A stretch of 64,000 nucleotides of DNA from Verrucomicrobiaceae bacterium (GCA_016795465.1 JAEUHK010000061.1:1-64000); one strand, 5' to 3'. Counted from the stretch's first letter, positions 1 to 9,742 are shown. Numbers and translations are program-made. The notes: generated by a model not told the origin, from the letters alone.

Positions 1-75
1 TGAGCTAGCAGCGGTTTTGGAGGGCTGCAACGTGCTGGATTGACCATGCGGCTCGCGTGGGTTCATACTGGGCAC

Positions 76-1599
76 ATGAGCGATGACGATCTTCCACCCG
101 AAAAGGCCGCTGGGCGGCCCGTTTCGCCGTGGGAACTCGACCCGGACTGGCAGCGGGCTCCGAAGAATCTGCAGAAGCGCCGGAACGTGGAGGCCAAGCC
201 ACCTCCACCGGTCGAAAAGGCCGTTCCTCGTCCTCAAGTGGCCGAGCCGCCACCCGAGCCTGCACCGATGCCAGCGGCTCCGCTGCCGACGTATGTGCCG
301 ATGGCGCGGCGTCGCCAGCCTTTGCCGGAACGAGAGGGCTCGTGGCCGGCGCTGATTTTGCTGAGCATGGGGCTGCTGCTGTTTGTGTTTGTGGCCTGGC
401 AGTATCTTCACGATGAGCCGAAGGGCGCGGATGATGATCTGCGGCCGATGCGGGCGATGGACCAGACGCCGGTGATCCGCATGCCGCAGAAGCTGAAGCG
501 CTTTCTCGAAGCGGTGGTGCCGATGCCCGCGGGCACGATGCCGGCCACACCGCCGTGGATGTGGGACACGCCCACGCTTTCCCGATTCTTCAAAGGCAAT
601 GGCGCAGCTCTCGACAATCTGCGCGACCTTCTCGAAGACCCGGACTGGCATCCCGCGCACGCGTCGTGGCATGCGGCGGACATCGGCAGTGATTCGCGAT
701 GGCCGATGGTCTTCGCGTTGAAGCAGGCGGAGAGCGCCTACCTCTCGCGTCTTGGCCAGGAGGAAGGCGCCTTCGTGGCGGCAATCGATCTCGCAGACCT
801 CGCGAAACGTCTCGAAGAAGTCTGGGCATGGCCGTCCTTTTATTCTCGGTCGCTGGAAGCGCAGGAACTGGCCGCACAGGCACTGGCGGAGCTATTGAAG
901 CAGACGCGTCTGCCGGAGCCGGTTCTGCGGCAGTATCAGCGGCAATACAGCATCTGCCTGCCGGCGAATGACACGCTGGTGCAGGCACTCGGGGCGTTTT
1001 ATCTGCATGAGAAGAAGCTCATCTTCGGCCCTGCGAGCGGCGAGCCGCTGGACACGATGCCGGGCGGTGCCCAGTTGAAGCGGCCGGGGCGTTTGTTCTT
1101 CAAGCCGCACACGACGTTGCAGCTATTCGTCGATCACTTCCGCCGCTTGCGCATGGAGGCGCAGGCACCGCTGGCGAACACGGGCCTCATCAGTGTGGAT
1201 GATTCGGCATCGCTGCATCAGCAGGGATTCCAGCCGAATGCCGCGGGTGAGGCCTACACGGCGGCACGCATGGCGGGCTATCGCTCGCTGCCGGCGAAGC
1301 TGGGACTCGCGAAGGCTCGTGGCGGGCTCGTTGTCACACTCTTTGCGATGCGTCGATGCGTGGCGGAGCAGCGCACGCTGCCACCGACACTCGAAAGCCT
1401 GCGGCCGAAGTATCTGCTCGATGTGCCGCTCGATCCGTTTTCGGCGGCACCGCTGCATTACGATATTCGCCGCGGCTGGATCTGGTCGGTGGGCACGGAC
1501 CTGCAGTCGCAGAGCGGTGCGCCGACAAGTCCGCCGATGCGGGACGCGAAGGAACCGACGGTGGAAATCGGCATCGGCATTGCCTCGGCGGTGCAATGA
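76..1599 (+). CDS. Membrane-anchored protein of unknown function
   Basis: Predicted 507-residue protein. The start at 76 is preferred to the in-frame ATG at 40 because the extra twelve residues look non-conserved. A charged, proline-rich cytoplasmic region (about residues 1-88) precedes one hydrophobic segment (about 91-111), and the rest is probably outside the membrane. Near the C-terminus, about residues 415-470, a stretch with PPTLESL, VPLDPFSAAPL and a following GW...SVGTD resembles a short module often seen at the end of secreted planctomycete and verrucomicrobial proteins; that is family memory, not a search result. It lies 26 bp upstream of an ECF sigma factor and a giant kinase on the same strand, so co-transcription is likely. 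A role linked to that signalling pair is possible but unproven. Confidence 0.75.
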   Translation: MSDDDLPPEKAAGRPVSPWELDPDWQRAPKNLQKRRNVEAKPPPPVEKAVPRPQVAEPPPEPAPMPAAPLPTYVPMARRRQPLPEREGSWPALILLSMGLLLFVFVAWQYLHDEPKGADDDLRPMRAMDQTPVIRMPQKLKRFLEAVVPMPAGTMPATPPWMWDTPTLSRFFKGNGAALDNLRDLLEDPDWHPAHASWHAADIGSDSRWPMVFALKQAESAYLSRLGQEEGAFVAAIDLADLAKRLEEVWAWPSFYSRSLEAQELAAQALAELLKQTRLPEPVLRQYQRQYSICLPANDTLVQALGAFYLHEKKLIFGPASGEPLDTMPGGAQLKRPGRLFFKPHTTLQLFVDHFRRLRMEAQAPLANTGLISVDDSASLHQQGFQPNAAGEAYTAARMAGYRSLPAKLGLAKARGGLVVTLFAMRRCVAEQRTLPPTLESLRPKYLLDVPLDPFSAAPLHYDIRRGWIWSVGTDLQSQSGAPTSPPMRDAKEPTVEIGIGIASAVQ

Positions 1600-1625
1600 T
1601 GCTCCATTTCCGTGTTCTTTGATCC

Positions 1626-2342
1626 ATGACATCCAACTTCACCCGCGCCGGTCAATTTCCTGAAACCTCGTGGACGCAGGTGCGTCTCGCCGGAGTGGCG
1701 GACACGCGGGCTTTGGAGGGCCTTTGCCGGATGTACTGGGCTCCCTTGTATGCGTTTGCGCGTCGCGATGGCATGAGCCCGGCGGAGTCGGAGGATGTGA
1801 CGCAGTCCTTTTTCGCCCATCTGATGCAGGATGAGACGCTCAAGAATGCGGACAGTGAGAAGGGCCGCATGCGCAGCTACCTGCTGGGGGCGATGAAGCG
1901 CTTCATCTCGAACTGGCGTCGCGCCGAGATGACGGTGAAACGCGGCGGCCGGCTGCAACGCGTGGACTTTGACACGACGGAAGTCGAGGCCGTGTGCGCG
2001 AAGCAGGGCGACGGGCTCTCACCGGATGCGTTTTATGAGCGGCGCTGGGCCGTGGCGCTTCTCGATCATGCCTTCAAGGCTCTCGAGCTCGAACAGGTGC
2101 TCACTGGCAAAAAGGAGCAGTTTGCGGTGTTGAGCGAGTTTTTGATGGTTCATGGCAAAGAAGCCCAGCATGGCCTCGCGGCGGAGAAGCTCGGCATCAG
2201 TGAAGGAGCGGCCCGCGTGGCCGTGCATCGGCTGCGGAAGCGCTTTCGTGAGCTTTTGCGAGAACATGTAGCAGCCACGGTCGATAGCGAGGCTGAGGTC
2301 GATGATGAGCTAAGGCATCTTTTGGGATTGTACAGTAACTGA
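1626..2342 (+). CDS. ECF-type RNA polymerase sigma factor
   Basis: A 238-residue sigma-70 family factor of the ECF kind. Region 2 lies at about residues 25-105 (motifs WAPLYAFARR, ESEDVTQSFFAHLM and SYLLGAMKRFISNWRR). A region 4 helix-turn-helix lies at about 176-215 (LAAEKLGISEGAARVAVHRL). It directs RNA polymerase to a specific promoter set. No anti-sigma factor is encoded beside it. Instead a kinase starts 27 bp downstream, an arrangement common in Planctomycetes and Verrucomicrobia, where kinases are thought to regulate the adjacent ECF factor. The target promoters cannot be read from this window. Confidence 0.92.
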   Translation: MTSNFTRAGQFPETSWTQVRLAGVADTRALEGLCRMYWAPLYAFARRDGMSPAESEDVTQSFFAHLMQDETLKNADSEKGRMRSYLLGAMKRFISNWRRAEMTVKRGGRLQRVDFDTTEVEAVCAKQGDGLSPDAFYERRWAVALLDHAFKALELEQVLTGKKEQFAVLSEFLMVHGKEAQHGLAAEKLGISEGAARVAVHRLRKRFRELLREHVAATVDSEAEVDDELRHLLGLYSN

Positions 2343-2369
2343 CGTCACGCACTGCGTTAAGTAACAGCC

Positions 2370-5300
2370 ATGCTTGAATGCGAAGTCTGCCACACACCGC
2401 TCGAAAAACGCGGCTCGGGGGTGTTTTGCCCGGCGTGTGTTTTGCGTGATTTGATGGATGAGCCGGATGTGGAAGCGGAGACGGAGATCACGCCGGCTCC
2501 GGCGACGGGTGACATGCCGCGGGTGCCAAGGCATTCGATGATCGAGAAGATCGGCGAGGGTGGCTTTGCGAATGTGTATCGCGCGATGCAACGCGAGCCG
2601 GTGAAGCGCGAGGTGGCCATCAAGGTGCTGAAACCGCAAATCGCCAGCTACCACGTGCTGGCCCGCTTTGAGACGGAACGCCAGACGCTGGCGCGGATGG
2701 AGCATCCGGGCATCGCGCGGCTGTGGGACAGCGGCGTGACGATGCACGGGCAGCCGTTCTTTGCGATGGAGCTGGTTCGCGGCGAGCCGGTGACGGCGTA
2801 TTGCGAGAAGAACCATCTCACGCTCGATGAACGGCTGGAGATCTTCTGCTCGATCTGTGATGCGGTGCAGCATGCGCATGAAAAAGGCGTGCTGCACCGG
2901 GATCTGAAACCGTCGAACATTCTCGTGGCCGGCGCAGGCTGTGAGCGCGTGGTGAAAATCATCGATTTCGGCATCGCCAAGGCTTTGGAACTCTCGCCGG
3001 AAGCGGCGGATGATCATGAAACCGGGGCGATGACCTCGATTCATCAAGCGGTGGGCACGCCGGGCTACATGAGCCCGGAGCAGAGCGCCTGGGGTGCGCA
3101 TCATGTGGATGTGCGTTCGGACCTTTACGCGCTTGGTGTGGTGCTCTACGAGCTGCTAACGGGCTCGACGCCATTGCAAATCGAGCGAAAAGCGAATGAC
3201 GAGGCACGCCAGTGGCCGGTGGCGAAGCACATCACGCCGCCCTCGCTGCTCCCGCGGACTCTTTTGCTCAAGAAGACGGACAAACGTGATCTCGACGCGA
3301 TCGTGCTGAAGGCGCTGGCGATGGATTCGACGCGTCGCTACGCGAGCGCGGCAGCCTTTGCGGATGACATCCAGCGTCATCTGCATGACGAGCCGGTGTT
3401 CGCAGGTGAGCGCTCGTGGACGTATGTGATGGAAAAGTTCACACGGAGGCATCTGCCCTTTGTGGTGAGCGCGGCGGTGGCGGCGCTGGCCGTGGCGGGT
3501 GGTTTCACGGCGAGCACGATTTTGTATTTCAAGGAGCAGAAGGCCCGCTCGCACGCGGAGGACCGCCAGCTCGTGATCGAGGCACGCGAGGCCGAGCTGC
3601 GCCGCACGCTGAGCCGTGCGGATTATGCTGCCGCGCAGCAATTCAAGAACGCCGGTGATGCGCAAAGTGCCGTGGCCTGCCTCGTGCGTGCCTTGCGCCA
3701 GGATCCGCTTTTCAAAGCGGCGGCGGCGGACCTGCAGATGATGCTTTTGCAAGACGACACGCCGCAGCCGGTGGAGACGGTGATCACCGTGGATCCGTCG
3801 TGGGGTGAGGTGCAGGAGAACATCGGCGCTGTCTCCGCCGGCGGTCATGTGCTGGTGGCGGTGTTCATGAAGGACGGGAAGCAGCGTGTGATGCTTTTCG
3901 AGCTCGACGATGGCACTTGGAAGCGTCGTGAGCTGACGCTGAAGTCGCGTTTGAGCCAGCTCGAGCTTTCCGCCAGCGGGAATCTGGTGGTGATGGCCGA
4001 GGAGCGTGGTGATCTGACGCTGCTGCGGCCGGACGAGCCTTCGTTTGAGAAAAAATGGACTCCGCCCGCGGCGGTGACGGCCGTGACGACGAGCACGGCC
4101 ACGGGCTTCGCCATCATGGGCTGCGCGGATGGATCAGTGTGGAGGGTGAGTGACGCTGCTAACGAGCCGCCGGCACGCGTGGGCGAGGTCTCCGGTGAGG
4201 TGTCACGGCTCGTGCTGTGCGGTGAGGAGCATCTCATCGTGGCCGGCAGCAAGGAAGGCGAGGTGCGGCGGCTCTCGATGCTCAACCCGGATGACAAGCA
4301 TCTGCTGGTGAAGATGCCCGGCGCCGTCACGGTCATGAGCAACACGGGCAACAAGCTCATCGCGGTGGGTGATTCGCAGGGCAATGTGGCCTGTTTGAAT
4401 GATCTGACGGAAAAACTGCCCGTCACGCATCTCCACGAAAGCGCGGTGACCGCTGTGGCGGTGGCCAACGGGCGTGGGAATCCGGTGATGCTGACCGCGG
4501 GCGGGGCTCGTGACCTGCGCGTGCGTTGGATGGACCTGGAGACGGGCAAGGACCTGAAAATGCCCATCGAGTCCGCCGGTGCGGTGCGGCACATCGCGAC
4601 GACGAACAGCGGCGACAGCGCGGTGGTGGTGAACGCGGATGCATCCGTGCGCATGTGGCGTCTGGCGAGCGAAGGTGCCATCACGGTGCGCAAGCCGCAG
4701 CGAGCCCGTTTCATCGCGATGAGCACGCATGGCCGAGCGATGGCCGTGCGGCGTGATCTGGGCCGCGGGCTGGAGGTGCTCACGCTGCCGCAGGACACGG
4801 TCTATGGCATGGTGCTGGATCACGGCGGGACGCCGCCTGCTCCTGCCGGGCTCCGCGGCCGTGCCTGCGCGGCGTTTTGTCCTGATGGAGTGACTTTGGT
4901 GGAATCGAACGAGCTGGGCGTGGCGGCGTTGTGGGACAGTTCGAGGGCGAAGCTGCTCGACTCGCTCCGCTGGAGCCAGGCGGCGATGGCGCTGGGGCCT
5001 GGCGCGGGTGATTCGGTGCGAGCCGCACTGGCCGATGGATCGCTCATCGAGGTGCCGATGGATGGCGCGGCACTCCGCACGCTGCTGCCGGCATCCAAAA
5101 AGACGCTGTGGACGCTCGCCGCGATCTCATCAGACGGGCGCGGTGTGGTGTGGGCCACGTCGTCACCCGATTTGCAGCAGCAGTGCCATCTGCGTGTGTG
5201 GTGGGAAGGCGAGAAAGAGGCGCGTGAAGTGACCGCGGAACGTCTCTCCGCCATCGCCGTGCATGCGGGCACACGCCGCGTGGCGCTGGGGCTTGGCAAT

Positions 5301-6056
5301 GGCCATGTGCGCATCATTGATGAACGGGAAGATCCGCGTGGCATCGCGGTGCCGCTGCATCAGAGCGCGATCACTTCGCTGGCCTTCAGCGCGGATGGAA
5401 AGGCGCTGCTGACCGGCTCAACTGATCACACGGCGGCCATTTGGAAGTCACGCTCACTGGCTCCGCTGATGGATCCGCTGCGCCTGGATGACGGCGTGGA
5501 GCGTGTGACCTTCAGCGGTGATGGCCGGCGGTTTGCCTGTGCCACGCACCAGCAGGTGATCGTGGGTGATCTCGATGCACGCGGGCTTTTGGGCGAGGCC
5601 TTCACGCTGCCGAACATCGGCCGCACGCTGGCTTTGAACCAGGACGGCACCCGCGTGGCCTTTTCGATCGGAAACGGGAACACGTTTGTGCATGACATCG
5701 CGCCTCCACCGGCCTCGCCAGTGCCGGAGTGGTTCCTGAAGCTGGCGGAGACCTATGTCTCGCGGCGGATGACGGCGCAGGGCACGGTGGAGATGCTGGA
5801 TCATCCTGGCCTGCAGGCGCTCAAAGAGATCATGCCGGCAGGATCGAAGGATGAGTGGAGTTATTTCGCTGAATGGATGTTTACCCACACGGGCGTGCGC
5901 AAGATGACTCCGTGGTCGGCGCTCGATCTGAACGCGTATCTGGCGCAGGTGGCCCAGTTTCCGCTGAGCACGCGGAGGATCGAGCAACGGCGTTTGCGCA
6001 CGCTGCTGCAACGTGGACGCGGAACGGGCCCGCAGCCCGAAAAGGCTGTTCCGTGA
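2370..6056 (+). CDS. Transmembrane Ser/Thr kinase with zinc ribbon and WD40-like propeller
   Basis: 1228 residues. An N-terminal four-cysteine ribbon (C4, C7, C20, C23) precedes a Hanks-type kinase domain at about residues 53-335. The kinase has a glycine loop GEGGFANV, the ATP lysine in VAIKVL, catalytic HRDLKPSN near 175, DFG near 198 and SPEQ near 236, so it should be active. A single membrane segment follows at about 363-388, then a short helical and charged stretch, then a long region to about 1110 made of repeated beta-strand units ending in motifs such as AALWD, AAIWK and VRMWR, typical of degenerate WD40 blades. The propeller probably senses or scaffolds on the far side of the membrane. 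The gene follows the ECF sigma gene and likely signals to it; the phosphorylation target is inferred. Confidence 0.92.
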   Translation: MLECEVCHTPLEKRGSGVFCPACVLRDLMDEPDVEAETEITPAPATGDMPRVPRHSMIEKIGEGGFANVYRAMQREPVKREVAIKVLKPQIASYHVLARFETERQTLARMEHPGIARLWDSGVTMHGQPFFAMELVRGEPVTAYCEKNHLTLDERLEIFCSICDAVQHAHEKGVLHRDLKPSNILVAGAGCERVVKIIDFGIAKALELSPEAADDHETGAMTSIHQAVGTPGYMSPEQSAWGAHHVDVRSDLYALGVVLYELLTGSTPLQIERKANDEARQWPVAKHITPPSLLPRTLLLKKTDKRDLDAIVLKALAMDSTRRYASAAAFADDIQRHLHDEPVFAGERSWTYVMEKFTRRHLPFVVSAAVAALAVAGGFTASTILYFKEQKARSHAEDRQLVIEAREAELRRTLSRADYAAAQQFKNAGDAQSAVACLVRALRQDPLFKAAAADLQMMLLQDDTPQPVETVITVDPSWGEVQENIGAVSAGGHVLVAVFMKDGKQRVMLFELDDGTWKRRELTLKSRLSQLELSASGNLVVMAEERGDLTLLRPDEPSFEKKWTPPAAVTAVTTSTATGFAIMGCADGSVWRVSDAANEPPARVGEVSGEVSRLVLCGEEHLIVAGSKEGEVRRLSMLNPDDKHLLVKMPGAVTVMSNTGNKLIAVGDSQGNVACLNDLTEKLPVTHLHESAVTAVAVANGRGNPVMLTAGGARDLRVRWMDLETGKDLKMPIESAGAVRHIATTNSGDSAVVVNADASVRMWRLASEGAITVRKPQRARFIAMSTHGRAMAVRRDLGRGLEVLTLPQDTVYGMVLDHGGTPPAPAGLRGRACAAFCPDGVTLVESNELGVAALWDSSRAKLLDSLRWSQAAMALGPGAGDSVRAALADGSLIEVPMDGAALRTLLPASKKTLWTLAAISSDGRGVVWATSSPDLQQQCHLRVWWEGEKEAREVTAERLSAIAVHAGTRRVALGLGNGHVRIIDEREDPRGIAVPLHQSAITSLAFSADGKALLTGSTDHTAAIWKSRSLAPLMDPLRLDDGVERVTFSGDGRRFACATHQQVIVGDLDARGLLGEAFTLPNIGRTLALNQDGTRVAFSIGNGNTFVHDIAPPPASPVPEWFLKLAETYVSRRMTAQGTVEMLDHPGLQALKEIMPAGSKDEWSYFAEWMFTHTGVRKMTPWSALDLNAYLAQVAQFPLSTRRIEQRRLRTLLQRGRGTGPQPEKAVP

Positions 6057-6103
6057 GTTTTCTTTGAGCGGCGTTGTAACTCATCCCATGCCGCTGGTGA
6101 GAA

Positions 6104-6127
6104 AGGAGGATGCAACTCACCTCCTCC
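6104..6127 (+). promoter_or_regulatory. Shine-Dalgarno/anti-SD hairpin before the beta-helix gene
   Basis: A strong AGGAGG (6104-6109) is followed by CCTCC at 6120-6124 (again at 6123-6127), immediately before the ATG at 6128. GGAGG and CCTCC can pair with a loop of about 10 nt that includes the alternative ATG at 6110. Such pairing would hide the ribosome site. Whether it is regulatory or accidental is unknown. Confidence 0.35.
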
Positions 6128-7543
6128 ATGAAAACCACATCCCTCCTCCGACACAGCCTCGCTGCTCTGACGCTCCTCGTTCCGGCTCTCGCCTTTGGCC
6201 AGGGCCAGCTCACGCCGCCAAACGCGGTGTACACCTATCCGAATGAACGTGCTCTCACGCCGGGCGGCGTGCCCACGCCGTCGATGAAGACATTGATGCA
6301 GATCGACGCGGGCGAGCACGTCCCGAGCCGCGACACGAGCAACGTGAACCTCAACGGCAGCCTCGGTTACTACCTGCTGGCCTCGCCAGGCCGTTACTAC
6401 CTCACGGAGAATCTCGACAAGAACATCCTGATCACCGCGGAGAACGTGACGCTGGATCTTGGTGGCTTCGAAGTGCGCTACACAGGCGCTGGCATGGGTC
6501 CGATCGCCATCGAGGCGCAAAGTGGTCTCGCCGGGACCATTCATCGCACGAAGGTCATCAATGGCCGCGTGCGTGGAAACTGGACGCTGGGCATCAAATT
6601 GAACAACGACAGCGTCGTGATCGGCGTGGATGTCTCCGAGATCGCCACGTATGGCATCAAGGTGGGCGATGACAGTCTCGTCGATCAATCCCGCGTGCGT
6701 GGACCCTGGGTGCAGGGGCCTGGCTCCGGTGGTCCAGGACCGCACAGTGGCATCTACACGGGCACAGCCTCCGTGATCAGCGCCTGCACGGCCACGGGCA
6801 TCCAGGGCATCGGCATCCAAGGGCATGACAATGTGCGAGTGGTGGACTGCACGGTGAATGATGTGGCCGGCTGCGGCATCGTGACGGCGATGAATGCGAG
6901 CGTGCATGGCTGCGCGGTGCGCACCTGCGGCTCCACGGGCTTTGATTTGAATCAGGGCAGCGTGTTGATGAACAGCAGCGCCACCGGCAACGGCGATCCC
7001 GGCGTGCATGTGCGCAACGGCTGCGTCGTGCACAATGTCTCCAGCTTCTTCAACATGGACCATGGCTTCTGGGTGGAGAACACCGCGGTGGTGGGCGGCC
7101 CGGTCGTGTATGACAACGCGACCAACTTTGTGCAGTGCGTGGCGCAGCAGAACGCGGGCGACGGCTTCCACGCGACGAGTGACTGCTCCTTCACGCACTG
7201 CACTGCGGATCGCAATGGCTCGCCGGAGCAGATCGGCGGCCCGCCTGCCAGCGGCGACGGCTTTTACTTCAGCGACAAGTGCCGTCTGACCAACTGCGTG
7301 GCGAGCAACAACGTCGCCGACGGCTACCACGGCAACAATGGCAACACCATCGACCAGTGCAGCGCGTCCTCGAACGGCAAATTCGGTGTCGAAGTGGCCA
7401 GCGACCAGAACAACGTCATCCGCAACACCTTCCGCTCGAACACGATGGCACCGATCCAGCCCGCTCCGGGCACCAACGGCCTTGGCCTCGTGCAGACGCC
7501 GAACACGCCCGGCGTGAGCCCCTTCGCCAATCTCGGCCTGTGA
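6128..7543 (+). CDS. Secreted right-handed beta-helix repeat protein
   Basis: 471 residues from the ATG at 6128, which starts a clean signal peptide (MKTTSLLRHSLAALTLLV, cleavage after about ALAFG). An in-frame ATG at 6110 touches the GGAGG motif and would add six residues. The body, about residues 90-440, is a series of short strands with NCVV, DCTV, GCAV and HCTAD turns and N-glycine ladders, the pattern of parallel beta-helix (NosD or pectate-lyase-like) proteins. No catalytic set could be assigned. These folds often bind or cut polysaccharide or act as surface adhesins. It lies 71 bp after the WD40-kinase and may be co-expressed with it. Confidence 0.82.
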   Translation: MKTTSLLRHSLAALTLLVPALAFGQGQLTPPNAVYTYPNERALTPGGVPTPSMKTLMQIDAGEHVPSRDTSNVNLNGSLGYYLLASPGRYYLTENLDKNILITAENVTLDLGGFEVRYTGAGMGPIAIEAQSGLAGTIHRTKVINGRVRGNWTLGIKLNNDSVVIGVDVSEIATYGIKVGDDSLVDQSRVRGPWVQGPGSGGPGPHSGIYTGTASVISACTATGIQGIGIQGHDNVRVVDCTVNDVAGCGIVTAMNASVHGCAVRTCGSTGFDLNQGSVLMNSSATGNGDPGVHVRNGCVVHNVSSFFNMDHGFWVENTAVVGGPVVYDNATNFVQCVAQQNAGDGFHATSDCSFTHCTADRNGSPEQIGGPPASGDGFYFSDKCRLTNCVASNNVADGYHGNNGNTIDQCSASSNGKFGVEVASDQNNVIRNTFRSNTMAPIQPAPGTNGLGLVQTPNTPGVSPFANLGL

Positions 7544-7579
7544 TCCTCCCGCGTCCGCAACACGCAACCGTTCACCGCC

Positions 7580-9742
7580 ATGAATCCTTTTTCCCATCTC
7601 ATCGTGCGCCGGCCACTGCCGCCGCCCGCGAAAACGCCTCCGCTGCCTCCACCTCCAATGCTGCTGCCGCCTCCGGCGCTGCATGCGGTGGTCATGGCGG
7701 CTTTTCTCGCCACCACGGGCGTTTTGCAGGCTGCCGCCGCGCCTTACGGCTGGGGTTCCAACGCCATCGGGATGCTTGGTGACGGCAGCAACACCAACCG
7801 TCCCAGTGCCGTGGCCACCGATGTCTCCGGCGTGCTTTCTGGGAAGACGATCACCTCGATCGTGTCGTCCGCCACGGCCGCCCACACGCTGGCACTCACC
7901 TCCGATGGCAAGGTCTATGCCTGGGGCGAAAACGTTAAAGGCCAGCTCGGTGACAACAGCACCACCTCCTCTCCCTACCCCGTCGCCGTGGACATGACGG
8001 GAGCGCTTTTGGGCAAGACCGTCGTGGCTCTCGCCGCAGGCTACCAGCACTCGCTCGCCCTCACCTCCGATGGTGGAATCTATGCCTGGGGCAGCAACAT
8101 TGCCGGCGAACTCGGCACGGGCTCGACTTCCGACAGCCTCGTCCCCGTCGCGGTGGATGCCAGTGGCGTGCTCTCCGGAAAAACGATCGTGCAAATCCAG
8201 GCCGGCTGGGGCACCAGCGCCGTGCTCGACTCCAACGGCCAGGTCTATACCTGGGGATCGGGCAGCGCCCTCGGCAACAGCTCGGCCACGGTCAGCACGG
8301 TCCCCGTGGCCGTGGATATCAGCGGCGTGCTCTCAGGCAAAGTGGTCTCCAAGCTCCGCGTCGGAGGCTTTCACATGCTCGTGCAAACCACCGACGGCAT
8401 GCTCTTCGGCTGGGGCATCAACAATCGTGGCCAGATCGGCGATGGCACCTCAGGCACCAATCGTCTGTCACCTGTCGCTGTGGACGTGACGGGTGTGCTC
8501 GCCACGAAATCCATCACAGACATCTCCGCCGGCTACCAGCACAGCCTGGCACTCGCCTCCGACGGCACGGTGTATGCCTGGGGAGCGGACGATCAAATGG
8601 CCCTCGGCAATGCCACCACCACCGTGCAGGCGGATTCGCCCGTCGCCGTTGACATGACGGGCGTGCTCTCCGGTAAAACCGTCGCCGCCATTTCCGCAGG
8701 CACTTTCACGGGCTACGTGCTCACTAGCGACGGAGATCTCTTTGCCTGGGGCACCAACACCACCGGAGCCGTCGGCGATGGCACGACCACCTCCCGGGAC
8801 ATCCCCGTTGCTGTCGATGTCAGTGGGGTGCTGGCCGGGCAAGGTGTCACCAGCCTCCAAGCAGGCTTTGAATGCTGCCTCGTGCTCGCTGAGCCCGCCG
8901 TGAGCACCATCTCGCCCGCGAACCGCTTCACCTACGCGGCGAATTTCGGCTGGCTGAACTGGCGCACGAATCCGCTCGCCGTCGATGCGCCGGTCATTGA
9001 GACAACCATGCTGCATGGCCGGGTTTACAGCGCCAATGTCGGCTGGATCGACCTCGGCGATGGCTCGCCTTCCACCACGTCCGGCTACTCGCAGACCGGC
9101 GGTGACATCGGCGTGAATCATGACGGCGCGGGCAATCTCAGCGGCTACGCGTATGGCGCAAACATCGGCTGGATCTACTTTGATCCCACCATTGCCGCGC
9201 CGCCGCGTGTGAGCCTCACCAGCGGCGCGATGAGTGGCTATGCCTACTCGGCGAACTGCGGCTGGATCCATCTCGGTGGTCTGAGCACGCGTCTGCATCC
9301 CGGCGCAGACCTCGACGTGCTCGCCGGCGGCGGCACGGGTGATGGCATCGCCGACTCGTGGGAGCTCGAACGGGCCGCCGCGGCCGGTTTAGGCTCCAAC
9401 CTCGGCCTTCTCGGCATCAGCCCGACCAGCGATTTCGACGGCGATGGCATCAGCGACCTTGATGAATACCGCGCCGACACGAATCCCTTCAGCGCGAATT
9501 CCCGCTTTGCCGTCACCGATTTCAGTTATGACTCCAACACAGGTAACATCGACCTCGAATGGACCGGCAGCACCCGCCGCAGCTTCACCATCTGGTGCAG
9601 CAGTGATCTGCAAACTTGGACGCAGGTCGGCTCGGCTCAGACAGGCAGCAGTGCGGCACTCTCGCTTGGAGGTGGTTCGGCGAGCCATCTGTTCTTCCGC
9701 TTGAAGGCCGATGTGCCGCTGGCTCCGGGAGGAGGCATCTAG
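7580..9742 (+). CDS. Secreted RCC1-type seven-bladed propeller protein
   Basis: 720 residues. The N-terminus is a proline-rich stretch (about residues 10-33) followed by a hydrophobic helix (about 34-54) that may serve as an unusual signal peptide or anchor. Seven consecutive units of about 50 residues follow (about 55-435), each with YAWG or a close variant, then LGDGS-like and PVAVD..GVLSGK elements, matching RCC1 repeats of a seven-bladed propeller. Next come four short repeats containing ANxGWI (about 455-570), a calcium-type DFDGDGISDLDEY motif near 620, and a C-terminal beta module. It likely faces the surface and binds a protein or glycan. It is 36 bp after the beta-helix gene and ends in a strong terminator, so it probably closes that transcription unit. 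Confidence 0.82.
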   Translation: MNPFSHLIVRRPLPPPAKTPPLPPPPMLLPPPALHAVVMAAFLATTGVLQAAAAPYGWGSNAIGMLGDGSNTNRPSAVATDVSGVLSGKTITSIVSSATAAHTLALTSDGKVYAWGENVKGQLGDNSTTSSPYPVAVDMTGALLGKTVVALAAGYQHSLALTSDGGIYAWGSNIAGELGTGSTSDSLVPVAVDASGVLSGKTIVQIQAGWGTSAVLDSNGQVYTWGSGSALGNSSATVSTVPVAVDISGVLSGKVVSKLRVGGFHMLVQTTDGMLFGWGINNRGQIGDGTSGTNRLSPVAVDVTGVLATKSITDISAGYQHSLALASDGTVYAWGADDQMALGNATTTVQADSPVAVDMTGVLSGKTVAAISAGTFTGYVLTSDGDLFAWGTNTTGAVGDGTTTSRDIPVAVDVSGVLAGQGVTSLQAGFECCLVLAEPAVSTISPANRFTYAANFGWLNWRTNPLAVDAPVIETTMLHGRVYSANVGWIDLGDGSPSTTSGYSQTGGDIGVNHDGAGNLSGYAYGANIGWIYFDPTIAAPPRVSLTSGAMSGYAYSANCGWIHLGGLSTRLHPGADLDVLAGGGTGDGIADSWELERAAAAGLGSNLGLLGISPTSDFDGDGISDLDEYRADTNPFSANSRFAVTDFSYDSNTGNIDLEWTGSTRRSFTIWCSSDLQTWTQVGSAQTGSSAALSLGGGSASHLFFRLKADVPLAPGGGI

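Noticed and set aside
1..39. Left edge with a GCGGTTTTGGAG stretch resembling part of the 105-bp element
   Set aside because: Similarity covers only about a dozen bases and no stem partner is visible.
5861..8194. Long minus-strand open frame (777 codons) rich in His, Ala and Arg
   Set aside because: It lies opposite the kinase, beta-helix and RCC1 genes, and its composition is what antisense reading of GC-rich coding DNA gives. No domain pattern was seen.
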